This document shows, piece by piece, positions 1 through 8,501 of a DNA stretch of 36,929 nucleotides. A program made the translations under genes and the position numbers. This DNA comes from Acidimicrobiia bacterium (GTDB taxonomy: Bacteria; Actinomycetota; Acidimicrobiia; Acidimicrobiales; Bin134): the NCBI GenBank assembly GCA_022821445.1, contig JAJEDQ010000180.1, positions 1 through 36,929 of the forward strand. Direction: 5' to 3'. The stretch's first letter is position 1; every line of letters starts with the position of its first letter. The notes under the pieces are model-generated. The model had not been told where the DNA came from. It did not search any database and saw only the letters and a list, made by a program, of their open reading frames with translations.

Positions 1-1
1 C

Positions 2-931
2 GAACAGCCCATCTTCGTGATCGGCGCGCCTCGCACCGGCACCACCGTCATGCATGGCCTGCTGGCCCAAGATCCGGCCCACCGGGCTCCGGAGGGCTGG
101 GAGTTGCTGCGCCCCGTGCCCCCTCCCGATCCCGATCCCGACATCCGCGCCGCCGACCCCCGCATTGCCCTGGCCGGCGCCGAGCTGGTCATGCCCCAGA
201 CGGTGGCCAGCGGGATGCTGGCCATCCACGAGTACTCCGGGCGCATGTTCAAGGAGTGCCTGTCGGCCATGTCGTTCGAGTTCCGCTCCGAGGAGATGGT
301 CAGCCGCACCGACGTGCCCACCTACCAGGCCTGGTACGACACCGCTGATCTGCGCCCCGCATACCGTACCCATCGCAAAGCGCTCCAGATTTTGCAGCGG
401 CGAATGCCCACCCGCCGGTGGGTGCTCAAGTCACCCGCCCACCTCCAAGGCCTGCCCGCGCTCCTCGAAGTGTTCGACGACGCCCGCTTCGTGATCACCC
501 ACCGCGACCCCACCGCCATCCTGCCCTCGGTCACCAGCCTCATCGCCACCATGCGCTGGGCCCACTCCGAGCGGGTGGATTTCGCCGCCATCGGCCGATA
601 CCACCTGGAGCTCTACGGTCGCAGCCTCGACAACCTCATCGACCTGATCGACTCCGGCCGCCTGCCCGCCGACCGCACCGCTCAGGTGCCCCATCGCCAG
701 GTGAGCACCGAGAAATTGGCCGCCGCCCGGTCGGTGTACGAGCAGCTCAGCATGGAGCTGAGCGCCGACGCGGAGGCCGCTATGGGCGTCTATGTGGATG
801 CCACCCCTCCCGGTAAGCACGGCGAACACCGCTACGAGTTCGAAGACCTCGGCCTTACCCGAGCCGAGGTCCGGGCTCGCTTCGCCCGCTACATCGAGCG
901 CTTCGACATCCCGGTGGCCAGCGATGGCTGA
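2..931 (+). CDS. Sulfotransferase family protein, 5' end cut by window
   Basis: The reading frame is open from the first bases of the window, so the gene begins upstream. The first visible residues, IFVIGAPRTGTT, are the 5'-phosphosulfate (PAPS) binding loop of sulfotransferases, normally about ten residues from the N-terminus, so little is missing. A second block, RWVLKSPAHLQGLP followed by FVITHRDPTAILPS, matches the 3'-phosphate binding segment of the Sulfotransfer_3 group. The family transfers sulfate from PAPS to hydroxyl groups of small molecules or lipids, in the cytosol. The substrate cannot be read from the sequence. The stop overlaps the start of the next gene by 8 bases, so the two are probably co-translated. 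The GTG at 17 lies inside the PAPS loop and is not the true start. Confidence 0.85.
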   Translation, partial: EQPIFVIGAPRTGTTVMHGLLAQDPAHRAPEGWELLRPVPPPDPDPDIRAADPRIALAGAELVMPQTVASGMLAIHEYSGRMFKECLSAMSFEFRSEEMVSRTDVPTYQAWYDTADLRPAYRTHRKALQILQRRMPTRRWVLKSPAHLQGLPALLEVFDDARFVITHRDPTAILPSVTSLIATMRWAHSERVDFAAIGRYHLELYGRSLDNLIDLIDSGRLPADRTAQVPHRQVSTEKLAAARSVYEQLSMELSADAEAAMGVYVDATPPGKHGEHRYEFEDLGLTRAEVRARFARYIERFDIPVASDG

Positions 932-1604
932 ACAAGAGCACCCCGAAACCGCGTCGGCCTACCGGCTGGCCGAGCTACTGGGCGACCTGCCCCATCCCGA
1001 CGACTTCGGCCCTGAGGCCTATGAACTGGTGGAGCGCACCCGCGATTTGGTGGCCGCGGTATCGGCCAATGACGCCGACCCCGCCACCCGGGCCGAGATC
1101 GCCGCCACTCTGGCCGACATCACTAACCGGCTGCGGACCCACGCCCGCGACCCCCACATCGTGGTGGCCAAAGACCACGAAGGCACCATCTACAACCTCA
1201 CCCAAGCCGGATCGGGCCTCCTCAACCCCCACGCCCCCCGACTCATCTTCGACCCGGTGCCCCCGCCAGACCCCGACGCCGAGCCCCGCCCCGTGGAGAT
1301 GCGGGCCACCGTCACCCTCACCGAAGCCCACTCCGGCCCACCCCACCGCGCCCACGGCGGCGTGGTGGCCACCATCCTGGACGAAGCCCTCGGCACCGCT
1401 GCCACCCGAGCGGGCGCCACCGGCCTCACCGCCGGCATCAACATCCGCTACAAGACCGGCGTCCCCCTCCACACCCCCCTAGAAGTCACCTGCCGCTACT
1501 CTCACACCGAAGGCCGCAAACACATAGCTACTGGAGAGCTAAGGGCCGGCGGGACCATCTGCGCCACCGCCGAAGCCATCTTCATCACCGAACCCCCCTC
1601 CTAA
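924..1604 (+). CDS. PaaI-family acyl-CoA thioesterase (hotdog fold)
   Basis: 226 aa. The ATG at 924 overlaps the sulfotransferase stop by 8 bases, which decides the start. The C-terminal half holds a hotdog core with the signature HGGVVATILDEALG (about residues 146-159), typical of PaaI/THEM4-like thioesterases; the HGG and the LDE acidic residue are the usual active-site positions. These enzymes hydrolyse acyl-CoA or aryl-CoA thioesters. The N-terminal 90 residues are a charged helical extension longer than in minimal PaaI proteins, as in THEM4-like members. Coupling to the sulfotransferase suggests a shared substrate route, but nothing in the sequence names it. A 174-base gap with a strong inverted repeat follows. 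Confidence 0.8.
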   Translation: MAEQEHPETASAYRLAELLGDLPHPDDFGPEAYELVERTRDLVAAVSANDADPATRAEIAATLADITNRLRTHARDPHIVVAKDHEGTIYNLTQAGSGLLNPHAPRLIFDPVPPPDPDAEPRPVEMRATVTLTEAHSGPPHRAHGGVVATILDEALGTAATRAGATGLTAGINIRYKTGVPLHTPLEVTCRYSHTEGRKHIATGELRAGGTICATAEAIFITEPPS

Positions 1605-1631
1605 AAAAAGAGAGCTGGGGATCTCAATCTA

Positions 1632-1724
1632 GGCGGGTTGGGGGGTGGCCCGGCTCAGGGCGCCCACCGCCCGGACTCCATGGAGGACGGCGGGCTGGGC
1701 CGGGACAGGACCCGCCAACCCGCC
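1632..1724 (+). other. Structured intergenic element with 15-base inverted repeat
   Basis: The gap between the thioesterase and the Rieske gene holds a 15-base arm at 1632-1646 (GGCGGGTTGGGGGGT) and its complement at 1710-1724 (ACCCGCCAACCCGCC), with 14 of 15 positions able to pair. The 63-base loop contains a second perfect palindrome, CTCCATGGAG at 1675-1684. A large nested hairpin in RNA is possible. No U-run follows, so a simple intrinsic terminator is unlikely. It could be a factor-assisted terminator or a 5' leader structure of the Rieske gene. Confidence 0.45.
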
Positions 1725-1778
1725 GGAGGATGGTAAGACGAAACTTGCCAGAACCCAGAGATATGCCACCATAAACGA

Positions 1779-3128
1779 ATGGTCAACGTCGCCATCCCAG
1801 ACGAAGCCGACATCCTGGGCACCGCAGTAACCGCCTACGGCCTGGCCGCCGAAGCCCCGGTGAAGATCCCCGTGCAGCGCTACCTCTCCCCTGAGTTCGC
1901 CGAGCTGGAGTACGAGCGGATGTGGCCCAAGGTGTGGCACGTAGCCTGCACTGTGGACCACATCGCCAATCCCGGCGACTGGTTCGAGCACCGCCTCGGC
2001 AAGTACTCGATCATTCTGGTTCGGGGCGAAGACGGCGTGTTGCGCGGCTTCCAGAACGTGTGCCGCCACCGGGGCAACTCCATCTGCCAGGGATCGGGCA
2101 CCGGCATCACCGAACTGCGCTGCCCCTACCACCGCTGGGCCTGGGACCTCACCGGCCGCCTCCGCGAGATCCCCTCCCGCCGGGGCTTCGGCCCCATCAA
2201 CAACGACGACCTCCCCCTAGTGCCCGTGCAGGTGGACACTTGGGCCCGCCTGGTGTTCGTGAACCTCGACCTGCACGCCGAGCCGCTGGCCCAGTGGCTG
2301 GAGGGCATCCCCGACGACATCGCCTGGGCCAACCTCGACGAGTTCCGGGGCACCTATTCCACTGCCACCCCGGTGAACTGCAACTGGAAGGTGGTCAACG
2401 AGGGCTTCTCCGAGACCTACCACGTGCAGGGCCTCCACCGGGAGATGCTGGGCAGCATCAACGACGTCAACTCCCCCCAGCGCATCTGGGACCGCCACGG
2501 CGTGTCGTACCAGCCCTACGGCGTACCCAGCCCCCGCCTGGGCCGCAACGTGGACGATCAGACGGTGTGGGAGTCGTTCGTGGTCACTCAGGGCGGGCGC
2601 ATGGGGCCCGATTACGCCGAGCCCGGCAGTCCTGTCCCCGATGTGCCCGACGGCCAGACCCTCCAAGACGTGATCGCCCAGAAGATCAGGGACCATCAGG
2701 CCACCATGGGCGTGGACTTGTCGGGCTATGACACCGCCCAGATAACCCATCTCAGTCAGTACAACCTCTTCCCCAACACCACCGTGCTGATCAGCGCCGA
2801 CATCTTCACCGTGCTCACCGCCCGGCCCGGCCCCAACCCCGACGAGGGTGAGCTGGCCACCATCCACCTCAGCCGGATGCCGTCGGCCGACGCTCCGTCC
2901 TCCTCGCCGGTCCATGTCACCGTGCCCATGGACCAGGCCGACTTCGGTTTCGTGCTCAACCAAGACTTCAGCGTGATCCGCACCATGCAATCCGGCCTCC
3001 ACCAGCCCGGCTTCACCCACGTGTGGCTGTCGGGGGAGGAGTGCCGCATCATCAACATGCACCGCAACCTGGAGCGCTATCTGGGCTTGGAGCCTGGCGG
3101 CTGGATACCCGCCGATCAGGTCCGGTGA
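1779..3128 (+). CDS. Rieske non-haem iron oxygenase, alpha subunit
   Basis: 449 aa, normal for a ring-hydroxylating-type oxygenase alpha subunit. The Rieske [2Fe-2S] ligands are C95, H97, C115 and H118 (CRH and CPYH). The mononuclear iron site follows in NEGFSETYHVQGLH, with H215 and H220 as histidine ligands, E212 in the bridging acidic position that links the two metal centres, and D396 in NQDFSVIRTMQSGL as the likely third ligand. Such enzymes use O2 and electrons from a reductase to hydroxylate or demethylate substrates. No ferredoxin, reductase or beta subunit lies in the window, so electrons must come from elsewhere. The gene overlaps the downstream kinase through GTGA. No clear Shine-Dalgarno sequence precedes the ATG. 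Aromatic, quaternary amine and sterol-like substrates all remain possible. Confidence 0.88.
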   Translation: MVNVAIPDEADILGTAVTAYGLAAEAPVKIPVQRYLSPEFAELEYERMWPKVWHVACTVDHIANPGDWFEHRLGKYSIILVRGEDGVLRGFQNVCRHRGNSICQGSGTGITELRCPYHRWAWDLTGRLREIPSRRGFGPINNDDLPLVPVQVDTWARLVFVNLDLHAEPLAQWLEGIPDDIAWANLDEFRGTYSTATPVNCNWKVVNEGFSETYHVQGLHREMLGSINDVNSPQRIWDRHGVSYQPYGVPSPRLGRNVDDQTVWESFVVTQGGRMGPDYAEPGSPVPDVPDGQTLQDVIAQKIRDHQATMGVDLSGYDTAQITHLSQYNLFPNTTVLISADIFTVLTARPGPNPDEGELATIHLSRMPSADAPSSSPVHVTVPMDQADFGFVLNQDFSVIRTMQSGLHQPGFTHVWLSGEECRIINMHRNLERYLGLEPGGWIPADQVR

Positions 3129-4207
3129 GCCTGCCCGACCACCCCGAGGCCATCACCCCCGACTGGCTCAGCGAGAACCTGGCCGAGCGCTATCCCGGCA
3201 CGGTGGTCACCGGGGTAGAAGTGCTGGCCATCCATGCCGGCACCAACGCCAACGCACGCTTGGCCGTCACCTACGACGGCGACTCCGACTTGCCCGCCAC
3301 CATGTTCGCCAAGGTCCCCCCGCTCGACCCCGAGCGCCGGGCTCAGATCAACCAAACCGGAATGGGCCGCCGGGAGGCGTTGTTCTACCAACACCTGGCC
3401 CACCGGGTGCCCATGCGCACCCTCACGCCATACGTGGCCGCCTTCGACCCCGACACCGGGGCGTTCGTCCTGTTGCTGGAAGACCTGGACAACTCAGCCA
3501 AGTCGCTGCCCAACTATCGCAAAGGGGTCCCGGTGGCCTACGCCGCCGAGGCCATGGACCACTTCGCCGAACTGCACGCCCGCTACGAGGACCCCGATCG
3601 CCGGGCCGCAGAGGCAAGCTGGGTGCCGCTGGCCACCATGGGAAGCGACTACGGCGCCCGCCTGCTGCGCTACGGGCTCGACAACCACCGCGACAAGCTC
3701 ACCGACGCTTTCGCCGAGATCGCCGAGATTTACATCCACCACACCGCCGAGCTCCACCAGGCGTGGGCCGCCGGTCCCATCGGCGGTCCGGCCACCGTGC
3801 TCCAAGGCGACGGCCACATCGGCAACCTGTTCGTGACCGAAACCGGCGGACCGGGCTTCTTGGACTGGGGCCTCATCAACGTGGGCGCCCCCATGCGCGA
3901 CGTCAGCTACTTCCTCAACATGTCCATGGACCCCGAAGACCGCCTGGTCCACGATCAGGCCCTCATCCAGCGCTACCTCGACGCCCGCATCCCCCACGGC
4001 GCCCAGCCCATCTCCTTCGATGATGCCTGGCTGGCCCACCGAATCCACGCCGCCTACACCGTTCCCGCCAGCTGCCAAGTGGTCACCTTCCCCGAAGATG
4101 CCTCCCCCGGCCGCCAAGCCTTCGCCGCCGCCTTCCTAGCCCGCTCCGAAGCCGCCCTAGCCCACCTAAACCCCCGCCCCGCCCTCCGCAGCGCAGTCGG
4201 CCTCTGA
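3125..4207 (+). CDS. Phosphotransferase of the APH / ecdysteroid-kinase-like superfamily
   Basis: 360 aa, starting at the GTG that overlaps the oxygenase stop (GTGA, 3125-3128). Kinase features appear in order: the ATP lysine in MFAKVPP (K63), an acidic helix residue in GRREALFYQHL (E84), the hinge LLLEDL (117-122), the catalytic loop QGDGHIGN (227-234, with D229 and N234), and the metal-binding D247 in LDWG. The usual HGD reads QGD here, a conservative departure. This superfamily phosphorylates hydroxyl groups of small molecules such as antibiotics, choline or ecdysteroids. Tight coupling to a Rieske oxygenase suggests it phosphorylates a hydroxylated product; that is inference. Antibiotic resistance is less likely given the context. 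Confidence 0.75.
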   Translation: MSLPDHPEAITPDWLSENLAERYPGTVVTGVEVLAIHAGTNANARLAVTYDGDSDLPATMFAKVPPLDPERRAQINQTGMGRREALFYQHLAHRVPMRTLTPYVAAFDPDTGAFVLLLEDLDNSAKSLPNYRKGVPVAYAAEAMDHFAELHARYEDPDRRAAEASWVPLATMGSDYGARLLRYGLDNHRDKLTDAFAEIAEIYIHHTAELHQAWAAGPIGGPATVLQGDGHIGNLFVTETGGPGFLDWGLINVGAPMRDVSYFLNMSMDPEDRLVHDQALIQRYLDARIPHGAQPISFDDAWLAHRIHAAYTVPASCQVVTFPEDASPGRQAFAAAFLARSEAALAHLNPRPALRSAVGL

Positions 4208-4214
4208 GCGAGGA

Positions 4215-4291
4215 TAAGCCACACATTCATATTGTTTTATTTGTAATTAGAGGCAAATAAGTATTTGCCAATGAGGCTTATTTGATACAAT
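4215..4291 (+). promoter_or_regulatory. AT-rich promoter/operator region with nested inverted repeats
   Basis: This stretch ahead of the ATPase gene is strikingly AT-rich in a GC-rich window. A perfect palindrome GGCAAATA-AG-TATTTGCC lies at 4252-4269. Around it, TAAGCC (4215-4220) pairs with GGCTTA (4275-4280), and CAAATAAG (4254-4261) pairs with CTTATTTG (4277-4284). TTGCCA (4265-4270) and TACAAT (4286-4291) could act as -35 and -10 boxes, with a short 15-base spacing. The palindrome would overlap the -35 box, as expected for an operator. A Shine-Dalgarno-like GAGGA at 4307-4311 precedes the ATG at 4322. Confidence 0.5.
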
Positions 4292-4321
4292 AATATTCAT
4301 ACAGACGAGGATTTATTGCTT

Positions 4322-5815
4322 ATGGCCGCATTTTGGTCGGAAGACCTCCAACGAGTCGTGGAGGAGCAAAACCCATGGCGACGCATCGGGCAAGTGCCGC
4401 GTCCATTGGCCCCACCGGTAGAGCGACCCTTAGCGCGCCATCTGTGGCAACGACTCCTCGCTGACGAACTTGATCGCTACCAGCTCATCCTGGGACCTCG
4501 CCGGGTAGGTAAGACCACCGTTCTGTACCAGACCGTCGCCCGGCTCTTGGACAACGGGGTGGACTCTTCTCAGATCTGGTGGCTCCGGCTGGACCACCCA
4601 GTTCTACTCAGGGAAGACCTCGGTGACCTCGTTCGACTGGCGGTGCACTCAAGCGGTGCCACTCGAGACCGTCCGGTCTACCTGATGCTCGACGAACTGG
4701 TTTATGCCGAGTCTTGGGATGTTTGGCTCAAGACGTTCTTCGACGAGCAGTGGCCAGTGCAGATAGCGGCTACATCCAGCGCGACTGCCGCCCTGCATCG
4801 CGGTCGCTTGGAGAGCGGCGTGGGCCGATGGGAGGAGCAGTATCTGACGCCCTACTCGTTCACGGAGTTCCTCGACCTGGTTATCAGTACCAATTCCACT
4901 GTGTGGGAGGCCTTGGCTGGAGAGACTCTGGCCGACGCAATCCGGCTGGTGGCCACAGATGTCGACCTCTTTGAGAGATTCGCGGATGTGCGCCGACGTC
5001 TCCTGATGAGCGGTGGCTTTCCCGAGCTGCTCCGGTTTGCCGCCGCCCAGTCGGATGACCAATACGAAAACTCAGAAGCAGACCTGTTGTTGTATTCCCA
5101 GCAGGTTCTGCGTCCTGACGCAGTCGAACGGGCCCTATACAAGGACATCCCACAGTCCTTCGGAGTGGACAATCCAATGATGCTGGACCGACTGCTGTAC
5201 GTCCTTGCTGATCGGGTAGCTGGTTTGTTGTCTTCAACAAATATCAGCAGCGACTTGGGCCTGGCAGTACCGACCATCGAGCGGTACATGAGCTATCTGG
5301 AGCACGCGTTCCTGATTTTCACGCTACCTAACTACTCAGGTATCGAATCGGCAACACAGCGCCGGGGTCGAAAGCTGTATTTCATTGATGGGGCGGTCCG
5401 GAATGCAGCCTTGCAGCGAGGTTTGTCCACACTGGATGACCCACATGAGATGGGGCTGCTATTGGAGAACTTAGCAGCAGGGAGTCTTCGAACCCTTGCC
5501 ACCCATGCTGGTGTTCGCTTACATCACTGGCGTGAGGGCAAGAACGAAGTGGACCTCATATACGACGATCCCCGGGCACCCTTGGCATTCGAGGTCGCAT
5601 CATCCCCTGACCATGGTCGTGCCGGGTTGGAAGCCTTCATTGACCGGCACAGGCAGTTTCGAGGTAGCAGCTATCTGGTCGCACCCGATGCTACGATGAT
5701 TCCTGCACCAGATAGTGATCGCGGAATCGGCTCCCTCCCGTTGGATCCACTCCTTGTTGCTATCGGCGCCCAGGCTCATCGAGCGATGATGAACCGGCTG
5801 GGAGTCAGAGAATGA
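4322..5815 (+). CDS. AAA ATPase with DUF4143-type C-terminal domain
   Basis: 497 aa from the ATG at 4322; GAGGA ten bases upstream supports this over the TTG at 4316. The Walker A loop is GPRRVGKTT (58-66) and Walker B is VYLMLDE (119-125). A winged-helix-like middle section follows, then a C-terminal region HHWREGKNEVDLIY...FEVASS that resembles the restriction-nuclease-like end of DUF4143 proteins. There the usual catalytic lysine of E-x-K appears replaced (EVA), so nuclease activity is doubtful. The biochemical role of the family is poorly defined. The gene stands alone, has its own AT-rich promoter, and uses a visibly less GC-rich codon choice (CTT, TTG, ATT, AAT) than its neighbours, which points to horizontal acquisition. 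Confidence 0.8.
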   Translation: MAAFWSEDLQRVVEEQNPWRRIGQVPRPLAPPVERPLARHLWQRLLADELDRYQLILGPRRVGKTTVLYQTVARLLDNGVDSSQIWWLRLDHPVLLREDLGDLVRLAVHSSGATRDRPVYLMLDELVYAESWDVWLKTFFDEQWPVQIAATSSATAALHRGRLESGVGRWEEQYLTPYSFTEFLDLVISTNSTVWEALAGETLADAIRLVATDVDLFERFADVRRRLLMSGGFPELLRFAAAQSDDQYENSEADLLLYSQQVLRPDAVERALYKDIPQSFGVDNPMMLDRLLYVLADRVAGLLSSTNISSDLGLAVPTIERYMSYLEHAFLIFTLPNYSGIESATQRRGRKLYFIDGAVRNAALQRGLSTLDDPHEMGLLLENLAAGSLRTLATHAGVRLHHWREGKNEVDLIYDDPRAPLAFEVASSPDHGRAGLEAFIDRHRQFRGSSYLVAPDATMIPAPDSDRGIGSLPLDPLLVAIGAQAHRAMMNRLGVRE

Positions 5816-5928
5816 TCTCTCAGCCGTAGGACGGAGCTAGCAGGTCGGTCGGGGATTCGGCTCCGCCTTCAAGGCGTACCACCTTGCGACGCAGTCACAC
5901 CACCTGACGCGCCCCTTCGGGCGTCCAA

Positions 5929-5934
5929 TACCAT
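5929..5934 (+). promoter_or_regulatory. Candidate -10 box (TACCAT) for leaderless amidohydrolase
   Basis: TACCAT fits the actinobacterial TANNNT -10 pattern and ends 7 bases before the ATG at 5942, so transcription would begin at or next to the start codon. No Shine-Dalgarno sequence precedes this ATG or the ATG at 5933. An imperfect hairpin (GACGCGCCC / GGGCGTC, 5906-5925) lies just upstream and could close the preceding ATPase transcript. Confidence 0.45.
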
Positions 5935-5941
5935 GACGGGC

Positions 5942-7294
5942 ATGGCCCTGGCCCAGACTCAGCCGCAGGTTGATCTGCCGTTTCTCATCAATGATGCCGA
6001 CAACCACTTTGTGGAGCCTCGCGATCTGTATGTGAACTACGTGGACCCCAAGTGGCGGCACAAGGCGGTCACCTTCGAAGCCGACGAGGAGGGCCGCTGG
6101 GTGGGGGTGTTCGGCGGGCGGCCATCCCGGCTCAACCAGGCGGTGGCCCTGGTAGCTGCTGACGACGATGCCGCCGCTGAGGTGGCTGCTCGGGCGGTGC
6201 CCACCGCCGGCGACGAGAACCAGATGAAGGCCGGTCAGTCCAACGTCCACTCCCCGGGGATGACGCTGTCCCGCCTCAACCCTTACCGCAACCTCTCCAT
6301 AGGCGAGCGCATCGAGCTCATCGCCTACTTCCGCGATCAAGAGGAGTCGTGGGGCAACCGCGACCTGCGCCTGGCCCTCATGGACTCACAGGGCATCGGG
6401 GCCGCCCTCATGTTCCCCAACCAGGTGCTGTCGCTGGAGTACGAGTTCGCCGACGACGTCGACGGCATCTACGCCAACACCCGGGCCTACAACCGCTGGA
6501 TCAACGAGGAGATCGGCTGGGGCTACCTCGATCGCCTGTTCCTGCCCGCCTATGTGTCGCTGGCCGACCCCGACGAGGCCGCCGCCGAGGTGGAGTTGTT
6601 GCTCAACCAGGGTGCCACCGTCGTCCAGATCATCAGCGGCCACGCCCACGGCGGCCGCTACAACCCCCGGGGCGGCCGTTCCATGGCCGATCCGGTATAC
6701 GACGGCTTCTGGGCCCGCATCAACGAGGCCGAGGCCAGGGTGGTGACCCATCTGGGGGCCACCGACTACCAGAAGAACGGCGCCGACTGGAGCGAAAATC
6801 CCGAAGACGGGCTGGGCGAGTTCGACGCCCTCCAGTGGGTGCTCTACTGGGGCGACCGCCCCGCCATGGAGACGGTGGCCGCCATGGTGCTCCACAATCT
6901 GTTCGGCCGCTTCCCCAACATCAAGGTGTGCCTATCGGAGCAGGGCACTGTCTGGCTCCCCTACATCCTCCGCAAGATGGACCACGCCTATCTCATGGGC
7001 CGGGGGGCCAGATGGGGTCCCAAGCTCGACCGCCGCCCCAGCGACGTCTTCAGAGAGCACTTCATTGTGGCGCCCTTCCCCGAGGAGAACGTGGCCCGAG
7101 TGGTTGAGGCAGTGGGCATCGAGCCCGTCGTGTTCGGCTCCGACTTCCCCCACAGCGAGGGACTGCCCTTCCCCGCCCTCTACGCCACCACCCAGCTCAA
7201 GGACATGAGCGACGCAGACATCAAAACCATCATGTGCGACAACCTGGCCCGATTCCTCAACATCGAACCGGTGCCGGTCCCCGCAGGGAGCTAG
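5942..7294 (+). CDS. Amidohydrolase-family metal-dependent hydrolase (amidohydrolase_2 type)
   Basis: 450 aa. I place the start at ATG 5942 because a -10-like TACCAT ends 7 bases before it; the ATG at 5933 would add three residues. The N-terminal NDADNHFVEP is the first metal-binding strand (D-x-D-x-H variant) of the PF04909 TIM-barrel family. Near the C-terminus, EPVVFGSDFPHSEG carries the conserved aspartate of the last barrel strand. Members of this family are decarboxylases or C-C and amide hydrolases such as ACMSD and 2,3-dihydroxybenzoate decarboxylase. The substrate is unknown. An insertion around residues 50-95 (DDDAAAEVAARAVPT region) is not present in the two related amidohydrolases of this window. 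It converges on the next gene with only 3 bases between stops. Confidence 0.8.
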   Translation: MALAQTQPQVDLPFLINDADNHFVEPRDLYVNYVDPKWRHKAVTFEADEEGRWVGVFGGRPSRLNQAVALVAADDDAAAEVAARAVPTAGDENQMKAGQSNVHSPGMTLSRLNPYRNLSIGERIELIAYFRDQEESWGNRDLRLALMDSQGIGAALMFPNQVLSLEYEFADDVDGIYANTRAYNRWINEEIGWGYLDRLFLPAYVSLADPDEAAAEVELLLNQGATVVQIISGHAHGGRYNPRGGRSMADPVYDGFWARINEAEARVVTHLGATDYQKNGADWSENPEDGLGEFDALQWVLYWGDRPAMETVAAMVLHNLFGRFPNIKVCLSEQGTVWLPYILRKMDHAYLMGRGARWGPKLDRRPSDVFREHFIVAPFPEENVARVVEAVGIEPVVFGSDFPHSEGLPFPALYATTQLKDMSDADIKTIMCDNLARFLNIEPVPVPAGS

Positions 7295-7297
7295 CCC

Positions 7298-8479
7298 CTA
7301 GTCCACCTTCATCAGGGCGGCCATGTTGCCGCCCATCACCTTGCGGATCTGGTCGTCGGGCAGCCCTTCCAGTTGGTCCACGAAGGAGATCGGGTCGGAC
7401 ATGCCCTCCACGTGGGGGTAGTCCGAGCCGAACACCACGTTGTCCACTCCCACCACGTCGATGAGCCCCACAGGGTCGTCCTCGTGGAAGGGGTGGATCC
7501 AGATATTGCGCCTGATGGCGTCCACCGGATGCTCCTCCCAGGCGTGGGGGAACCGCTGGTAGCAAGTCTCCAGGTGGGCCAGCAGCGGGCGCACCCATGA
7601 GCTGCCGTTCTCGATGATGGCCACCTTCAGGTTGGGATGCCGGGTGAGCGCGCCGTGGGCCACCCACGAGGTCACCGCGTCCTCGATGGCGCGGTTGTGC
7701 ATCACCGACATCTGGAACAGCGACTGGTTGAACGCCAGCATCTCCCCGCTGGCGCCCTCCCACTCGTTGGTGAACCGGGTGTAGCCGCTGTCGGAGGCGT
7801 GCATGGCCACCAGCACGTCCAGCTCCACCACCCGCTCCCAGAGCGGATCGAACTCGGGCAGGGCAAATGAGCGCGGCCCCCGCAGGCCGGGAGGCGCCGC
7901 GGGGCGGATCAACACCGCTCGGGCCCCCCGCTCCACACACCACTCCAGCTCCTCGATGGCCTTGTCCACGATTGGCAGGGTCACGATGGGCACCGGGAAG
8001 ATCCGGCCCTCGTAGTTGAAGGTCCAGTGCTCCAACATCCACTGGTTGAGGGCGTGGATGACAATGTGGCACTCGTCGGGCGCGTCCCGAAAGCGCTCCT
8101 CCACCAGCGACGCCAAAGTGGGATACATCATGGCGTAGTCCAGGCCCAGCTCGTCCATCAGCTCGAGCCGTGGCTGGGGGTCGAAGAACGCCGGCAGGGC
8201 ATCGATCGGCTTCATGATCTCCCGACGCGACTTGCCCTCCGGATTGCCGTGCTTGAAGTACTCCTCCTGGGCGCCGGGCGAGCCCACTCGCTGGAAGGTG
8301 GGGTTGGGGATGTACTCGCTGATCTTGCCTCTCACCATGATCTTGGTGCGGCCGTTGTGGTCGATGTAGTCGATGAGCCCTCGGTGGGAGTCGGGCAGGT
8401 GCTTGGTGAGCGCCTCGGTGGTCTCGTACATGTGGTTGTCGGCGTCGAAAACGGGAAAATCGAGTTGGCGAGAAGGCAT
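7298..8479 (-). CDS. Amidohydrolase-family metal-dependent hydrolase, paralogue of the gene at 33057
   Basis: 393 aa from ATG 8479, chosen over ATG 8491 because a near-consensus -10 box TATGAT sits 7 bases upstream and because the family typically opens with MPSR followed by FPVFDADNH. The first metal strand is FDADNHMYE, the conserved H of a mid-barrel strand is in VAMHASDSGY, and the last strand is VVFGSDYPHVEG. It is closely similar over its full length to the protein at 33057-34241, sharing blocks such as KISEYIPNPTF, EELEWCVE-GARAVLIRPA and HASDSGY. The two are paralogues and probably share chemistry: hydrolysis or decarboxylation of a small carboxylated substrate. It is divergent from the dioxygenase at 8515, with start codons separated by 35 bases. 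Confidence 0.82.
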   Translation of the reverse strand: MPSRQLDFPVFDADNHMYETTEALTKHLPDSHRGLIDYIDHNGRTKIMVRGKISEYIPNPTFQRVGSPGAQEEYFKHGNPEGKSRREIMKPIDALPAFFDPQPRLELMDELGLDYAMMYPTLASLVEERFRDAPDECHIVIHALNQWMLEHWTFNYEGRIFPVPIVTLPIVDKAIEELEWCVERGARAVLIRPAAPPGLRGPRSFALPEFDPLWERVVELDVLVAMHASDSGYTRFTNEWEGASGEMLAFNQSLFQMSVMHNRAIEDAVTSWVAHGALTRHPNLKVAIIENGSSWVRPLLAHLETCYQRFPHAWEEHPVDAIRRNIWIHPFHEDDPVGLIDVVGVDNVVFGSDYPHVEGMSDPISFVDQLEGLPDDQIRKVMGGNMAALMKVD

Positions 8480-8486
8480 ACCAATA

Positions 8487-8492
8487 ATCATA
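8487..8492 (-). promoter_or_regulatory. Candidate -10 box (TATGAT) for the amidohydrolase at 8479
   Basis: On the minus strand TATGAT ends 7 bases before the ATG at 8479 and matches the TATAAT consensus at five of six positions. This spacing predicts a leaderless transcript. No convincing -35 hexamer is visible. The box lies ten bases from the oppositely oriented -10 of the dioxygenase gene. Confidence 0.5.
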
Positions 8493-8501
8493 TTGCTGGT
8501 G

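Noticed and set aside
1730-1774. Small ORF of 14 codons before the Rieske gene
   Set aside because: Its ATG touches the GGAGG without spacing, it does not overlap the next start, and its sequence resembles nothing.
3125-4207. Reading the first APH-fold kinase as an antibiotic resistance gene
   Set aside because: It is coupled to a Rieske oxygenase and has the broader ecdysteroid-kinase-like layout. Nothing indicates an antibiotic substrate.
5906-5925. Hairpin GACGCGCCC/GGGCGTC as intrinsic terminator of the ATPase gene
   Set aside because: It has a bulge and no U-run, and it abuts the next promoter. It is mentioned with that promoter but not called as a terminator.
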